From the NCBI GenBank assembly GCA_022601395.1, contig JAJACS010000001.1:74299-138298 (forward strand): a DNA stretch of 64,000 nucleotides. The letters are read 5' to 3'. A program made the position numbers and the translations under genes. Under the pieces are notes generated by a model. It was not told the DNA's origin. It worked only from the letters and a program-made list of their open reading frames with translations, and did no database searches. Position 1 is the first letter of the stretch. Every line of letters starts with the position of its first letter. Below are positions 16,472 through 25,309 of the stretch, piece by piece. The DNA is from Chlamydiia bacterium (GTDB lineage: Bacteria > Chlamydiota > Chlamydiia > Chlamydiales > GCA-2402025).

Positions 16472-17218
16472 TTGAAAAGGCTTCTTTGTATTCTTGTTTT
16501 AATGAGCTCGTTTCTATCAGCGTATGAAAAAGGGATATCACTTGTGATTCCTTGTTACTATAAACACTTTTGTGAGCTTGAAAACCTTTTACATGAGCAT
16601 GCAAACCAAACAAAGCTACCTGATGAGGTGATCATTGCGTTGTCTGAGTCTCACAAAGTAGATCCTGAAAAGATTGAAGAGCTAAAAGCGATGAAATGGC
16701 CTTTTGATTTTCATATGATAGAAAATGAAAAGAGGCTCTTTGCTGGGGAAAACCGCAATCTAGGGGTTGAGATAGCAAAGTATGAGCTTGTGATTCTGAT
16801 CGATGCAGATGATATTCCTCATCCCCAAAGAATCGAGATGATTTCACATGCTTATGACAAGCTTAATTTTGATCTATTGATTCACTCGCATTACTACATG
16901 GCAAGTAAAAAGACTGCTATCAAACCCTTTGAGCATCTAGTTCCTTTGGATATTCTAAGATCGGCTACAAAAAGACCGAGTCTTAAGGTGTGCTACAGAG
17001 AGAGTTGTATATTAAGAAAGCCTCAACCTCATCCAGGAAGTATAGCGATAGCTAGAAGGGTTTTTGATAAGGTAAAATGGACTAGTATGAGAGAGCATGA
17101 AGACACAGTGTTTTGCTCGGAAGTGTTCAAAGCATTTAAAAAGTGTTATTTCGCACCTCTGCGACTGTTCACCTATAGATATTATAAGACTTCAAAAATA
17201 GACAGAGATAGGCCGTAA
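16472..17218 (+). CDS. exported family 2 glycosyltransferase-like protein
   Basis: The start is read as TTG at 16472 because GGGAG lies seven bases upstream; the TTG at 16466 would leave no spacing. A signal peptide follows (MKRLLCILVLMSSFLSAYEKG). The GT2 fold is evident in 'ISLVIPCYYKHFCELENLL', 'PDEVIIALSES', 'AGENRNLGVEIAKYELVILI' and the DxD-type 'DADDIPHP'. GT2 enzymes use nucleotide sugars, which are absent from the periplasm, so a cleaved Sec signal suggests action outside the bacterium, for example on host targets; this is inference. The 248-residue length matches a minimal catalytic domain. Confidence 0.75.
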   Translation: MKRLLCILVLMSSFLSAYEKGISLVIPCYYKHFCELENLLHEHANQTKLPDEVIIALSESHKVDPEKIEELKAMKWPFDFHMIENEKRLFAGENRNLGVEIAKYELVILIDADDIPHPQRIEMISHAYDKLNFDLLIHSHYYMASKKTAIKPFEHLVPLDILRSATKRPSLKVCYRESCILRKPQPHPGSIAIARRVFDKVKWTSMREHEDTVFCSEVFKAFKKCYFAPLRLFTYRYYKTSKIDRDRP

Positions 17219-17294
17219 ACAATCTACTGCTTTTGCCATTTGAGTTTTTATGAAATATTTTCTAATGTGACTGGAAAAACTAAAGGAGCCTACC

Positions 17295-18434
17295 ATGAAA
17301 AAATCTATCCTAGGGCTTGCAGCCGCATCTCTTCTTTTTACACTCAATCTTCAGGCGCTCGGCCCAAGGCTTTATTCGGCGAACAACGCTGGTGAAGGGA
17401 CCATTTCAGTGTTTGATACAGAAAACAGCTTAGCTCTTATCAAAGGAGAAATCAGCAATGGTGTATCTGGGGTATCAAACGTAAATTGTGTTGCGGTTGA
17501 TTCGGTATCTAGAAGAGTTTATGTAGGGAACTACAAAAACTCTAGCAACGAAGGATCGATTTCAGTATTTGATGCCATTACCAATACTCTTATTAAAGGG
17601 GGGATAAGCACTGGTGTATCTGGTGCACATCAAACTGTTAATGGAATTGCAGTAGATCCTGTTGGGAAAAAAGTTTTTACAGCAAACAGTAGCGATGGGG
17701 CACTCTCAGTATTCGATACAGAAACGAATACTCTTATTGAAGGAGGGATCAGCGGTGGTGTTGGTGGTGCTTATGATGTTGCTGTTGATTCAGATGCTAG
17801 GAGAGTCTATACAGCAAACCAAGGATCTCTTCCAGGTACTGGGTATGCATCGATTTCAGTATTTGATGCTGACACCAATAAACTTATTAAAGAGGGGATC
17901 GCCATTGGTGAGATATATCAGCCTCCCTATGAAATTGCGGTAGATACTCTTGCTAAAAAGGTTTACACAGCAAATCTAAACGGAACCATTTCGGTATTTG
18001 ATGCAAAGACCAATACTCTTATTGAGGGAGGGATCGACACGGGGACTGGTGGTTCCTCGGCATTTAGTATTGCAGTAGATCCTGTTGCTAAAAGAGTGTA
18101 CACAGGGAATTATGATGGAACGGTTTCTGTATTTAATGCAGAAACGAATACACTTTTACGAGTTGTAGGCGACATAACAGTAAGCGATCTGATATTAGAA
18201 GTAGCAATAGACCCAGTGACAAAATTGCTCTATACAGCAAATGGAGTTGGAACGATTTCCATACTCAATACTGAAAATGATAGAGTAATAGCAAGAGATC
18301 TCGACTCTGTTTCTACGGGGGGGTATTACACACGTGATATTGCGCTCTTTTTTTTAGATGAAGTAGAGGAGCTTCAGAATCGTATGCAGCTTTATTTGCC
18401 TGTGAAAGCTCAGAGAGGACTGCGCCAATTTTAG
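17295..18434 (+). CDS. exported YVTN-type beta-propeller repeat protein
   Basis: The 379-residue protein starts with a signal peptide (MKKSILGLAAASLLFTLNLQA) after AAAGGAG. It contains about seven repeats built on 'DPVAKRVYTGNYDGTVSVF' with 'ETNTLIEGGI' linkers. The repeats are far more alike than those of the other two propellers, pointing to recent internal duplication. The C-terminal 'LYLPVKAQRGLRQF' matches the tail of the first propeller ('TPVKAQKG'). It is expected in the periplasm, outer membrane or outside the cell. No catalytic residues are seen. Confidence 0.85.
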   Translation: MKKSILGLAAASLLFTLNLQALGPRLYSANNAGEGTISVFDTENSLALIKGEISNGVSGVSNVNCVAVDSVSRRVYVGNYKNSSNEGSISVFDAITNTLIKGGISTGVSGAHQTVNGIAVDPVGKKVFTANSSDGALSVFDTETNTLIEGGISGGVGGAYDVAVDSDARRVYTANQGSLPGTGYASISVFDADTNKLIKEGIAIGEIYQPPYEIAVDTLAKKVYTANLNGTISVFDAKTNTLIEGGIDTGTGGSSAFSIAVDPVAKRVYTGNYDGTVSVFNAETNTLLRVVGDITVSDLILEVAIDPVTKLLYTANGVGTISILNTENDRVIARDLDSVSTGGYYTRDIALFFLDEVEELQNRMQLYLPVKAQRGLRQF

Positions 18435-18451
18435 TAAGGAAGATATCTTAA

Positions 18452-18961
18452 CTACGAGGCTTTCTTTTCTTGTTCCTCTTCTGGACCTAGTGTTTGAAGT
18501 TTGGAAGAAGGAGCTTTTTGAGGTGCAATCTCTGCCTGCATACTAAGTTCATCAGCAGCAGCTCTTATTGTTCTTGTGTTTCTAACCTTTTGCTCATCGA
18601 TACGAGAGATGATCTTGAGGATCTGCTCTTTTAGATTGAGGGTTTCTACTCCAAACTCGTCGTCTTCTGAGACAAGGTTCTCAAAAACCTCTGAATTAAA
18701 GTGATGAAGGTCGATGTCTTGCGTAACATTACAAAGAAGGTCACGTATCGCATGCCTTCTTTCTTTCTGCACCTCTTTGACTCTTTTTTTTATCTCGGAG
18801 CACTTTGATACAATAGACTTTGCGAGATCCTTCTCATCTTTTAATAAAGCCTCTTCCTCTTCTTTTAAAAGGTGTAGAATTTCTCTTAATAGACTGAGTT
18901 CAAGACGCATAACTTCAATAAGTCTTTGCAATCCATCATTAGGGTTATCTGTGTTGCTCAT
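18452..18961 (-). CDS. coiled-coil protein, FlgN-like architecture
   Basis: The start at 18961 is chosen because GGAGG lies nine bases upstream. The product, about 169 residues, is almost entirely helical and charged, with heptad-like leucines in 'LIEVMRLELSLLREILHLL' and 'EEEEALLKDEKDLAKSIV'. Similar helical bundles occur in FlgN-type flagellar and type III chaperones, and chlamydiae have many type III chaperones, but I see no specific signature and leave the gene unnamed. The C terminus is low-complexity and acidic ('LGPEEEQEKKAS'). Confidence 0.6.
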   Translation of the reverse strand: MSNTDNPNDGLQRLIEVMRLELSLLREILHLLKEEEEALLKDEKDLAKSIVSKCSEIKKRVKEVQKERRHAIRDLLCNVTQDIDLHHFNSEVFENLVSEDDEFGVETLNLKEQILKIISRIDEQKVRNTRTIRAAADELSMQAEIAPQKAPSSKLQTLGPEEEQEKKAS

Positions 18962-19137
18962 AAGATTAAACCTCCATAAATCCATCTATAATATAATTAA
19001 CAATTGCCAATCAAAACTAATTTATTGAAATACCTATGTTTTATTTTGGGTTTGTTGTGTGTAAGAGGTTTAAATGTGACTTTTAAAAAAAGCAAAGGAG
19101 AGATATCTTTGCTTTCTTAAAAAATAGAGTCTTTATC

Positions 19138-20169
19138 ATGGATCTAGAGCCCTTAATTAACTGGTTTTTAAAAAGTAAGAGATCGTTTTCCTTCAGAGAG
19201 AATAAAACGCCTTATAGAGTATGGGTCTCTGAAGTTATGCTGCAACAAACAAGAGCTGTGGTAGTTGAGGAGTATTTCAATAGATGGATGCAAAAGTTCC
19301 CAACGCTCAAAAGTCTTAGTGAGGCAGAGCTTTCTACTGTAATTAAAGTCTGGGAAGGGCTCGGGTACTACTCAAGAGCTCGGAACCTTCATGCAGGATC
19401 TATCCAGATCATGAAAGAGTATCAAGGAGAGTTTCCTTCTACAAAGGAAGTGCTGCTTAAAATCAAAGGGATCGGCCCCTACACAGCGGGTGCGATTTTA
19501 AGTTTTGCCTATCACAAGAAAGAGCCTGCAGTAGATGGCAATGTGATGAGAGTGATAGCAAGGCTGTTTCAGATAGAAGATGAAATTACAAAGCCGCAAA
19601 CCCTTAAGTTCATAACAAGTAAGGTAGAAAGTCTCTTGCCTAAGAAGAATGCACATGTAGTCATGGAAGCGCTTATTGAGCTTGGTGCAACAAACTGTGC
19701 AAAAAGCTTTAATTGTTTCACCTGCCCGCTAAGGCAGAGCTGCACCGCCTTTGCAAACGATACACAAGAGCTATATCCTAAAAAGGCCAAGAAAGCTCCT
19801 CCAATTGTTTTGCATAGGCAAGTTCTTCTTCTTGAGAGTGCTGGACATTTTCTTTTGAAAAAGGAAAGCAATGCTAAAAAGATCATGTCAGATCTTTATG
19901 AGTTTCCATACAAAGAGCTTGAAAAACCGGCAAGCAAAACAACTTTGCCAGAAGAGTTTGCGAAACACTTCAATAAGAAGATTCAGTTTGTAAAAGAACT
20001 TGCAGTTGAGAAGCATACGTTCACAAAGTACAAAGCCTATTTATACCCGCAGCGTTACATAGTAGAGACAAAGCCTATAGTAAAAGACCACATCTGGGTT
20101 CATAAAGAGAAGTTGCAAAACTATCCTTTTTCTTCAGGGCATAGAAGAATACTCAAAGAGATTTACTAA
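19138..20169 (+). CDS. mutY: A/G-specific adenine DNA glycosylase
   Basis: MutY removes adenine opposite 8-oxoguanine in base-excision repair. The protein (343 residues) has 'EVMLQQTRAVVVEEYFNRW', the helix-hairpin-helix 'LLKIKGIGPYTAGAIL', the catalytic Asp in 'PAVDGNVMRVIARL', and an iron-sulfur loop with four Cys in 'NCAKSFNCFTCPLRQSC'. The spacing is C-x5-C-x2-C-x5-C, one residue shorter in the first gap than the C-x6-C of E. coli MutY. A NUDIX-like C-terminal domain with 'HTFTKYKAYLYPQRYIVE' recognises 8-oxoG. The gene stands alone. Confidence 0.95.
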   Translation: MDLEPLINWFLKSKRSFSFRENKTPYRVWVSEVMLQQTRAVVVEEYFNRWMQKFPTLKSLSEAELSTVIKVWEGLGYYSRARNLHAGSIQIMKEYQGEFPSTKEVLLKIKGIGPYTAGAILSFAYHKKEPAVDGNVMRVIARLFQIEDEITKPQTLKFITSKVESLLPKKNAHVVMEALIELGATNCAKSFNCFTCPLRQSCTAFANDTQELYPKKAKKAPPIVLHRQVLLLESAGHFLLKKESNAKKIMSDLYEFPYKELEKPASKTTLPEEFAKHFNKKIQFVKELAVEKHTFTKYKAYLYPQRYIVETKPIVKDHIWVHKEKLQNYPFSSGHRRILKEIY

Positions 20170-20249
20170 AAGAGGTATCAAACTTTTTTTTGATTAAATA
20201 AAATAATATGTTATAAATCCCTGTTTTTGTTTCAAAATAGGTGTTCTGT

Positions 20250-20675
20250 ATGGCTACTTCTACTACTTTGAGAATCAGTTTAACTAATGTTTGCGCAGGA
20301 TGTCAGCAACCATTAGTTACACAAGAGCAGGTTAATGAAGGGCAAGCAGTAAGTCTTGTGTGTAGTGAAGAAGCAGAAAAAGTAAATAGAACAGCTCTTA
20401 CTGCAACTAGTAGGCTTGGTGAATTCTTTCATGAAAGCTGCGAGGCTGGACAGCTAGTTAATTTGCATAAGAAGCATTTTCAGTTTCCAGATAGCGTTGT
20501 AGTTACAGATGCACAAGTCGCTCCAGCCGTTACTGCTCCTTCAACTCCTCCTGCAGTTGTTGCAGTTGTTATACATCCTCTAGCTCCTCAAAGTGCTACA
20601 TTTGTTTTAGGTCCAGCAGCTCAATATGCTACACATGGTTTTGTCCATGATGAGTCTCTTGGTAGAGGAGGTTAA
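20250..20675 (+). CDS. small protein with C-x2-C...H-x2-C zinc-type site, twin 1
   Basis: ATG 20250 is chosen over GTG 20241 by alignment to the twin. The 141-residue product has potential metal ligands C15, C18, H61 and C64 in exactly the same positions as the twin at 20853. Shared blocks are 'LVTQEQVNEG', 'VNRTALTATSRLGEFFHESC' and 'FPDSVVVTDAQ'. The C-terminal 55 residues are Ala/Pro/Val-rich and probably disordered. Unlike the twin it lacks a C-terminal membrane helix. The C-x2-C...H-x2-C order is that of a LIM-type or treble-clef site but with a longer spacer (42 residues). Function unknown. Confidence 0.65.
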   Translation: MATSTTLRISLTNVCAGCQQPLVTQEQVNEGQAVSLVCSEEAEKVNRTALTATSRLGEFFHESCEAGQLVNLHKKHFQFPDSVVVTDAQVAPAVTAPSTPPAVVAVVIHPLAPQSATFVLGPAAQYATHGFVHDESLGRGG

Positions 20676-20713
20676 TAGTAAGCTGTAGTTGGAATGTCCG
20701 TTATGAGACCTAC

Positions 20714-20749
20714 AAAGAGCAGTTTTACCTATTACGTCTAGCGCTCTTT
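20714..20749 (+). terminator. possible terminator between zinc-site twins
   Basis: AAAGAGC (20714-20720) and GCTCTTT (20743-20749) pair perfectly, but the T run is only part of the stem itself, so termination would be weak. Confidence 0.4.
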
Positions 20750-20852
20750 AGGGAACGAGTGTTTGTTTCGATAGCCCTTAAAGCTGTTCTTTAGAATAAT
20801 TTGAGTTTTGTTATATGCTGTCCCGTTTTTATTCTAAAAATAGGTTTATAAT

Positions 20853-21416
20853 ATGGCTACAGGATTAAAATTAAACATCACTTTGGGTACTTCTTGCAAA
20901 GAGTGCGGTCAATCACTTGTTACGCAAGATGACGTTGATAAGGGTAAAACTGTAAGGCTTGTTGATATTAACGGAGCTTACGAAGTTAATAGAAAAGGTG
21001 TCAAAGTGCTTAATACCCTAGGAGAACTTTTCCATAAAAGTTGTGCAGTAGGACAACCTAAAGACGTGAATAGGCATCATTTTTATCAATATCCAGCAAA
21101 CGTAGTAGTCACAGATGCAGAAGCTCCTCCTGCAAAACCTCCTGCTCCTTATAGTAAGGTAGCAGATTCTAAGCCCGCAGTTCTTACTAGCCCTGCAGCT
21201 GTTTTGAAACATTCACCAAGTGGAGATAATGGAGTGCGTAGACGAGAAAATATTCCAAAGACTAAAGATGGTGAGACGGAAAAGGCGTCCGATCATCAAG
21301 AAAGAGGAGTGTGGACAATGTGTAGAGTAGTAACTGCTGTTGCGGTTGTGTTGATGGCAAGTGTTACTATCTCTTTGGTTCCTTCTATTGACCTAAACAA
21401 TTGGGATTTTTCGTAA
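20853..21416 (+). CDS. zinc-site protein with C-terminal membrane anchor, twin 2
   Basis: The 187-residue protein is a paralogue of the gene at 20250-20675, with the same C15, C18, H61, C64 pattern ('SCKECGQ' and 'LGELFHKSC') and a 'YPANVVVTDAEAPP' block. It continues through a charged linker ('NIPKTKDGETEKASDHQER') to a hydrophobic helix, 'VVTAVAVVLMASVTISLV' (about 158-175), giving a tail-anchored topology with the metal site facing the cytosol, if the helix inserts that way. The leader 'AAAATAGGT' before the start is shared with the twin. The function is unknown. Confidence 0.7.
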   Translation: MATGLKLNITLGTSCKECGQSLVTQDDVDKGKTVRLVDINGAYEVNRKGVKVLNTLGELFHKSCAVGQPKDVNRHHFYQYPANVVVTDAEAPPAKPPAPYSKVADSKPAVLTSPAAVLKHSPSGDNGVRRRENIPKTKDGETEKASDHQERGVWTMCRVVTAVAVVLMASVTISLVPSIDLNNWDFS

Positions 21417-21495
21417 TTTTTTAAGGGGCATGCTCTTTATTTTTCTTCTGCAAATCAATTTCTTTTTTGATTATAGAGGAATAAAGAGCGTGTTT

Positions 21496-23628
21496 ATGAC
21501 CAAAAAGATTCACTTTTCTATAGAAGGTATGCACTGCGGCTCTTGTGTTGCAGAAATTGAAGGTAAGCTCAATCCCATTGATGGGATTGAGAGTGCAAAG
21601 GTAAACTTTGCGTCTGCAAAGGCGGAAGTTACTTTTGATGAGGCCAAGGCATCAGAAGAGGTGATAGGCAAAGCTATAGCAGATCTTGGCTACAAAGCTA
21701 TCTTCTCAGAAGATCATAGCTCCCATACAGGAGTCAATAAGTCTCTTATTGGAAGAATGAGCATCGCTATTATCCTGTCGGCTCCTCTTCTGATACCCAT
21801 GCTTGTCGATCTTTTTGGTTTTCATTATGAAGTAAATGGATACATTCAACTTCTACTTGCCACGATCGTGCAGTTTGGATGTGGATATCCTTTCTACATC
21901 AACTGTTACAGATCTCTAAAAAACAAATCCGCAAACATGGATGTCCTTGTAGCACTGGGAACTACTGCTGCATATGCATTTTCTTTGTATGCTCTTATCG
22001 ATCATAGACCAAATGATCTATACTTTGAGACAAGTGCTGTCTTGATTGCCTTGATACTACTTGGTAGATATTTTGAAGATAAATCAAAAAGAAGTGCACA
22101 GTCGGGGATGAAGTCCCTTCTTAGTATGCAGCCTAAAACAGCGCTTATTAAGCAGGGAAGTGAGTTTAAAGAAGTCGATATCAATGATGTAAAAAAAGGT
22201 GACATCCTTCTTATCAAACCAGGTAGTTCAGTTCCAGTGGACGGTCTTGTTGTATCTGGAAGTTCACAGATCGATGAGTCGATGCTTACTGGAGAGAGTG
22301 TTCCTGTTTTGAAAGAAAAAGATACCAAAGTGTTTTCTGGTAGCGTTAATGGAAACGGTTCCATTGAGATCGTTGCAGATAAGCTTGGCTCTGAAACATC
22401 GCTTGGAAGGATCATCGCGATGGTTGAAGAAGCTTCGGCATCCAAAGCTCCTGCCCAAAAGCTTGCAGACAAGGTTTCCTCTATTTTTGTACCAACGGTT
22501 CTTGGGATTGCTATTTTGACATTTATTGTTTGGATCATTGTTTCAAAGAACTTTGAAAGAAGCATTCTGAACGCTGTTGCAACTCTTGTGATCGCATGCC
22601 CATGCGCTCTTGGCCTTGCGACGCCAACAGTGATTATGGTTGCTGTATCCAAAGGTGCAAGCGTTGGAGTATTGATCAAGAATGCAGAAGCTTTCGAGCT
22701 TGCTAAGGCAATCAAGTCGTTTGTAGTTGATAAAACAGGAACAGTTACAGAAGGGAAGCTAGCTCTTGATCAAGTGATCTCGGGTGATAAGGACCTCTTT
22801 ATGCAGATAGCGGGCTCTTTGTCTCTCCACTCTGATCATCCAGTTTCACAGGCGCTTTTGAAGGTTGCAAAAGATAGCAGTGTAACTTTGAAAGAAGTTA
22901 CAGAATATGCATCTGTTCCAGGAAAAGGAGTCAGTGCAAAAGTTGATGGAAAGACTTATTACTTCGGTTCTAAGCGATATTTACTGGAGAGAGAGATCTC
23001 TATTAGTGATGTTGAAAAGGATTTAGAAGCGCAAGATCAAATGCTAGTACTGCTTGCAGATGAAACTAAGGCTCTCGGCTTTTGTACCTACGCGGATCCA
23101 ATTAAGAAACATTCTAAAGACTCGATAGAGAAGCTTCACGACATGGACATTAAACTCTATATGCTTAGTGGTGATAGAAAGTCTGTTGTTGAAAAAGTTG
23201 CAAATGAGCTTATGTTTGATGGGTATCATGCGGAAGTCCTGCCAGAAGACAAGGCAAAATATGTCAAAGAGTTAAAGGCAAGGGGTGAAACTGTAGGAAT
23301 GGTTGGAGACGGCGTGAATGATGCACCAGCCCTTGCAGAAGCAGATGTAGGATTTGCAGTGGGTTCAGGTACTGATGTTGCTATGGAAAGTGCTTCAATA
23401 GGTCTAATGAGATCGTCTATTGAAAACCTTGTTCAAGCGGTAAAACTTTCTAAAATGACATCCTCTAAAATACGTCAAAATCTAGTGTTTGCGTTTGCTT
23501 ATAACTGCATTGGAATTCCTGTTGCGGCACTAGGGTTTTTAAACCCAATGATAGCAGGTCTTGCAATGGCTCTAAGTTCTATCTGTGTTGTGTTAAACGC
23601 GGTACTGCTCAAGCTTAAAAAACTATAA
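21496..23628 (+). CDS. copA: copper-exporting P1B-type ATPase
   Basis: The protein (about 710 residues) pumps Cu+ out of the cytosol. It has one N-terminal heavy-metal domain with 'GMHCGSC' (C14, C17), the actuator 'LTGESVPV', the membrane metal motif 'ACPCALGLATP', phosphorylation site 'DKTGT' and hinge 'GDGVNDAPALAEADVG', plus 'HSDHPVSQAL' carrying the P1B HP dipeptide. The CPC motif with a CxxC domain supports copper over zinc. ATG 21496 matches typical N termini ('MTKKIHFSIEGMHC'); an in-frame GTG at 21490 is an alternative. It overlaps the convergent phosphatase gene by six bases. Confidence 0.95.
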   Translation: MTKKIHFSIEGMHCGSCVAEIEGKLNPIDGIESAKVNFASAKAEVTFDEAKASEEVIGKAIADLGYKAIFSEDHSSHTGVNKSLIGRMSIAIILSAPLLIPMLVDLFGFHYEVNGYIQLLLATIVQFGCGYPFYINCYRSLKNKSANMDVLVALGTTAAYAFSLYALIDHRPNDLYFETSAVLIALILLGRYFEDKSKRSAQSGMKSLLSMQPKTALIKQGSEFKEVDINDVKKGDILLIKPGSSVPVDGLVVSGSSQIDESMLTGESVPVLKEKDTKVFSGSVNGNGSIEIVADKLGSETSLGRIIAMVEEASASKAPAQKLADKVSSIFVPTVLGIAILTFIVWIIVSKNFERSILNAVATLVIACPCALGLATPTVIMVAVSKGASVGVLIKNAEAFELAKAIKSFVVDKTGTVTEGKLALDQVISGDKDLFMQIAGSLSLHSDHPVSQALLKVAKDSSVTLKEVTEYASVPGKGVSAKVDGKTYYFGSKRYLLEREISISDVEKDLEAQDQMLVLLADETKALGFCTYADPIKKHSKDSIEKLHDMDIKLYMLSGDRKSVVEKVANELMFDGYHAEVLPEDKAKYVKELKARGETVGMVGDGVNDAPALAEADVGFAVGSGTDVAMESASIGLMRSSIENLVQAVKLSKMTSSKIRQNLVFAFAYNCIGIPVAALGFLNPMIAGLAMALSSICVVLNAVLLKLKKL

Positions 23629-24291
23629 ACCAGCTTTCTCTCTGATATCAGCTACATCGAGTTTTTTGATATATGAAATGAGGTTCTGTTGGAAGAATTC
23701 ATGAAAACCATATCCACCATGAATCATTTCATGTAGAGCTTTGTTTTTGTCCCAGCCTTGAAAGAAGATGCGGTAAATAGCGCACAGCATTCCCGTTCTG
23801 TCAGAACCGTGATAGCAGTGTATGTAGATCGGAGTATCTTTTGCTTCTTTAATGATTTTCAAAAAGCGAATGACATCAACATCTCTTGGAATATGCGGTT
23901 TGAATGAGATGTGAATGTAGTTTAAACCAGCAGGCTCCACGTGGAAAATGTCTGTATCTACTACACGTAGATTGATAACGGTTTTTATCCCTAGGCGTTT
24001 TAACCTAAAAAAGCCGTCCCCAAGTGGCTGTCCACCCCTATATATAGTGTCTGTGATCTTGTGGAAATTGGACAGATCGTCCTTTAGGATCCGTCTATCT
24101 AGGATAGAGAAAGTTTCAAGCTTAGAGCAGGCCCATAGGGAAGCCTTCCTGACGAATGCGTTTATCCATCTAATTAGGAAAAACTTAGAGCGTTTTGCTT
24201 CATAAGTGAATGGAAATAAAGGCTTAACGTCCTCCTCCTGAAGGGGGACACTACTCTCTGAAGATTTCTTAGGTATATCTTTAGTTGCCAT
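23623..24291 (-). CDS. tyrosine/dual-specificity protein phosphatase-like
   Basis: The 222-residue protein contains the CX5R loop 'HCYHGSDRTG' (C159, R165) and the upstream block 'DTIYRGGQPLGDGFFRLKRL' followed by 'GIKTVINLRV', typical of atypical dual-specificity phosphatases (COG2453-like, SiW14-type). A hydrophobic, basic stretch at about 37-60 ('FFLIRWINAFVRKASLWACS') could bind membrane. No cleavable signal peptide is present. Related bacterial phosphatases act on phospho-tyrosine, lipid phosphate or host substrates; which one cannot be judged. The stop overlaps copA's stop. The 5' side is divergent from the gene at 24427. Confidence 0.85.
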   Translation of the reverse strand: MATKDIPKKSSESSVPLQEEDVKPLFPFTYEAKRSKFFLIRWINAFVRKASLWACSKLETFSILDRRILKDDLSNFHKITDTIYRGGQPLGDGFFRLKRLGIKTVINLRVVDTDIFHVEPAGLNYIHISFKPHIPRDVDVIRFLKIIKEAKDTPIYIHCYHGSDRTGMLCAIYRIFFQGWDKNKALHEMIHGGYGFHEFFQQNLISYIKKLDVADIREKAGL

Positions 24292-24426
24292 ATATATTCC
24301 GTAACCGCCTGTTTATAAATGATTTAACTATTTTCTCTTCCCAAAGGAAAGTACTTAAAATTAAGCTTTTCCATAATATCCTACTTGAGTATTATAGCGC
24401 TAATTTTGAATATTTTGGAACAGGCT

Positions 24427-25206
24427 ATGACAGAGAATCAGTCCAGCGTAAAGCTCGAAGGCATTGACTCACTTTCGTTTAAGTTAAGTACTTATTTACT
24501 AGATTATAAACGATTTTTAATTTTTATTATACCTTTCTTTTTAATCGTTTTTTTCCTGATTTTCAAGATGTCGGTAGCTAAATCAAAGGCAGAAGGGGAC
24601 TTCCTTGCTGCTAAGGCTTCATTCGCTAAGTGGCAGAGTGACAGTGCCTTAGATAGCGTCCACCTTCAAACGCTTAAAGGTGTGATCAAAAAACATCCTG
24701 AGCTCGCAGCTCCTTACGAAAGTCAGATTATCCAGAAAATGCTGGCTCTTGGAGAGGAGAAGAAATCTCGCCATTATGTGGAGAATCTCCTTAAAAGAGC
24801 AGCAAATAGGCCTAATTCTTACTTTACGAAGTTTTCGAAATCCTCTCTCCTTATAGAGAAGGGAGAAAAGGCTACAGCTCTAGAAAGGTCGATTAGACTC
24901 AAGGAAGAAATGCTTTCTGATGCTAGATTTCGTGAAATTTCGATGAAGTATGGTTCTACTCTGTTTGCGTTCAATTTGCTTCGTATTGCGATGCTATCGC
25001 AGGCCTTGGAGCTTTCTGATAAAGAGCTTGTTGCTTGGAGAGAACTTGTTGATTACGCAAAGTGGGATAGTGCTGGAAATGTAAGTCCTGCAATTCAGCT
25101 AGATCCTAAGGCTTTTGATGAGTTGCTTACTCACTTTACAGATAAGAATCTGTCGCTAAAAGATTACATAAAATACAGAGAATCAAGGCTTCTTGCAGCG
25201 GAGTAA
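24427..25206 (+). CDS. single-pass membrane protein of unknown function
   Basis: The start is taken at ATG 24427 (MTENQSSVKL) with GGAACAGG just upstream; the frame is open from 24385. A 48-residue N-terminal region leads to one membrane helix ('FLIFIIPFFLIVFFLIF', about 39-56). The rest is helical, with a TPR/YfgM-like feel ('LALGEEKKSRHYVENLLKRA'), possibly a periplasmic helical-repeat domain. YfgM/BamB-type proteins have similar topology, but I cannot confirm that. Confidence 0.65.
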   Translation: MTENQSSVKLEGIDSLSFKLSTYLLDYKRFLIFIIPFFLIVFFLIFKMSVAKSKAEGDFLAAKASFAKWQSDSALDSVHLQTLKGVIKKHPELAAPYESQIIQKMLALGEEKKSRHYVENLLKRAANRPNSYFTKFSKSSLLIEKGEKATALERSIRLKEEMLSDARFREISMKYGSTLFAFNLLRIAMLSQALELSDKELVAWRELVDYAKWDSAGNVSPAIQLDPKAFDELLTHFTDKNLSLKDYIKYRESRLLAAE

Positions 25207-25268
25207 AGACGCTGAAAAATTGATGCTATCAAGCGTCAATACTACTTACAATTAAGCCGAAAAGTTAA

Positions 25269-25309
25269 GCCGCCAGTTCTTCGCAAAAGCGAAGTAAGGG
25301 CGGGCTTTA
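25269..25309. terminator. bidirectional terminator-like nested hairpin
   Basis: AAGCCGCC and GGCGGGCTT form a GC-rich outer stem with one bulge, and CTTCGC/GCGAAG an inner stem with an AAAA loop. It sits between the convergent genes ending at 25206 and 25307 and overlaps the latter's stop codon. Confidence 0.5.

Noticed and set aside
22002-22715. 237-residue reverse-strand frame inside copA
   Set aside because: It lies wholly within the coding region of an unmistakable copper ATPase and encodes a Ser/Thr/Ile-rich sequence with no family motif.
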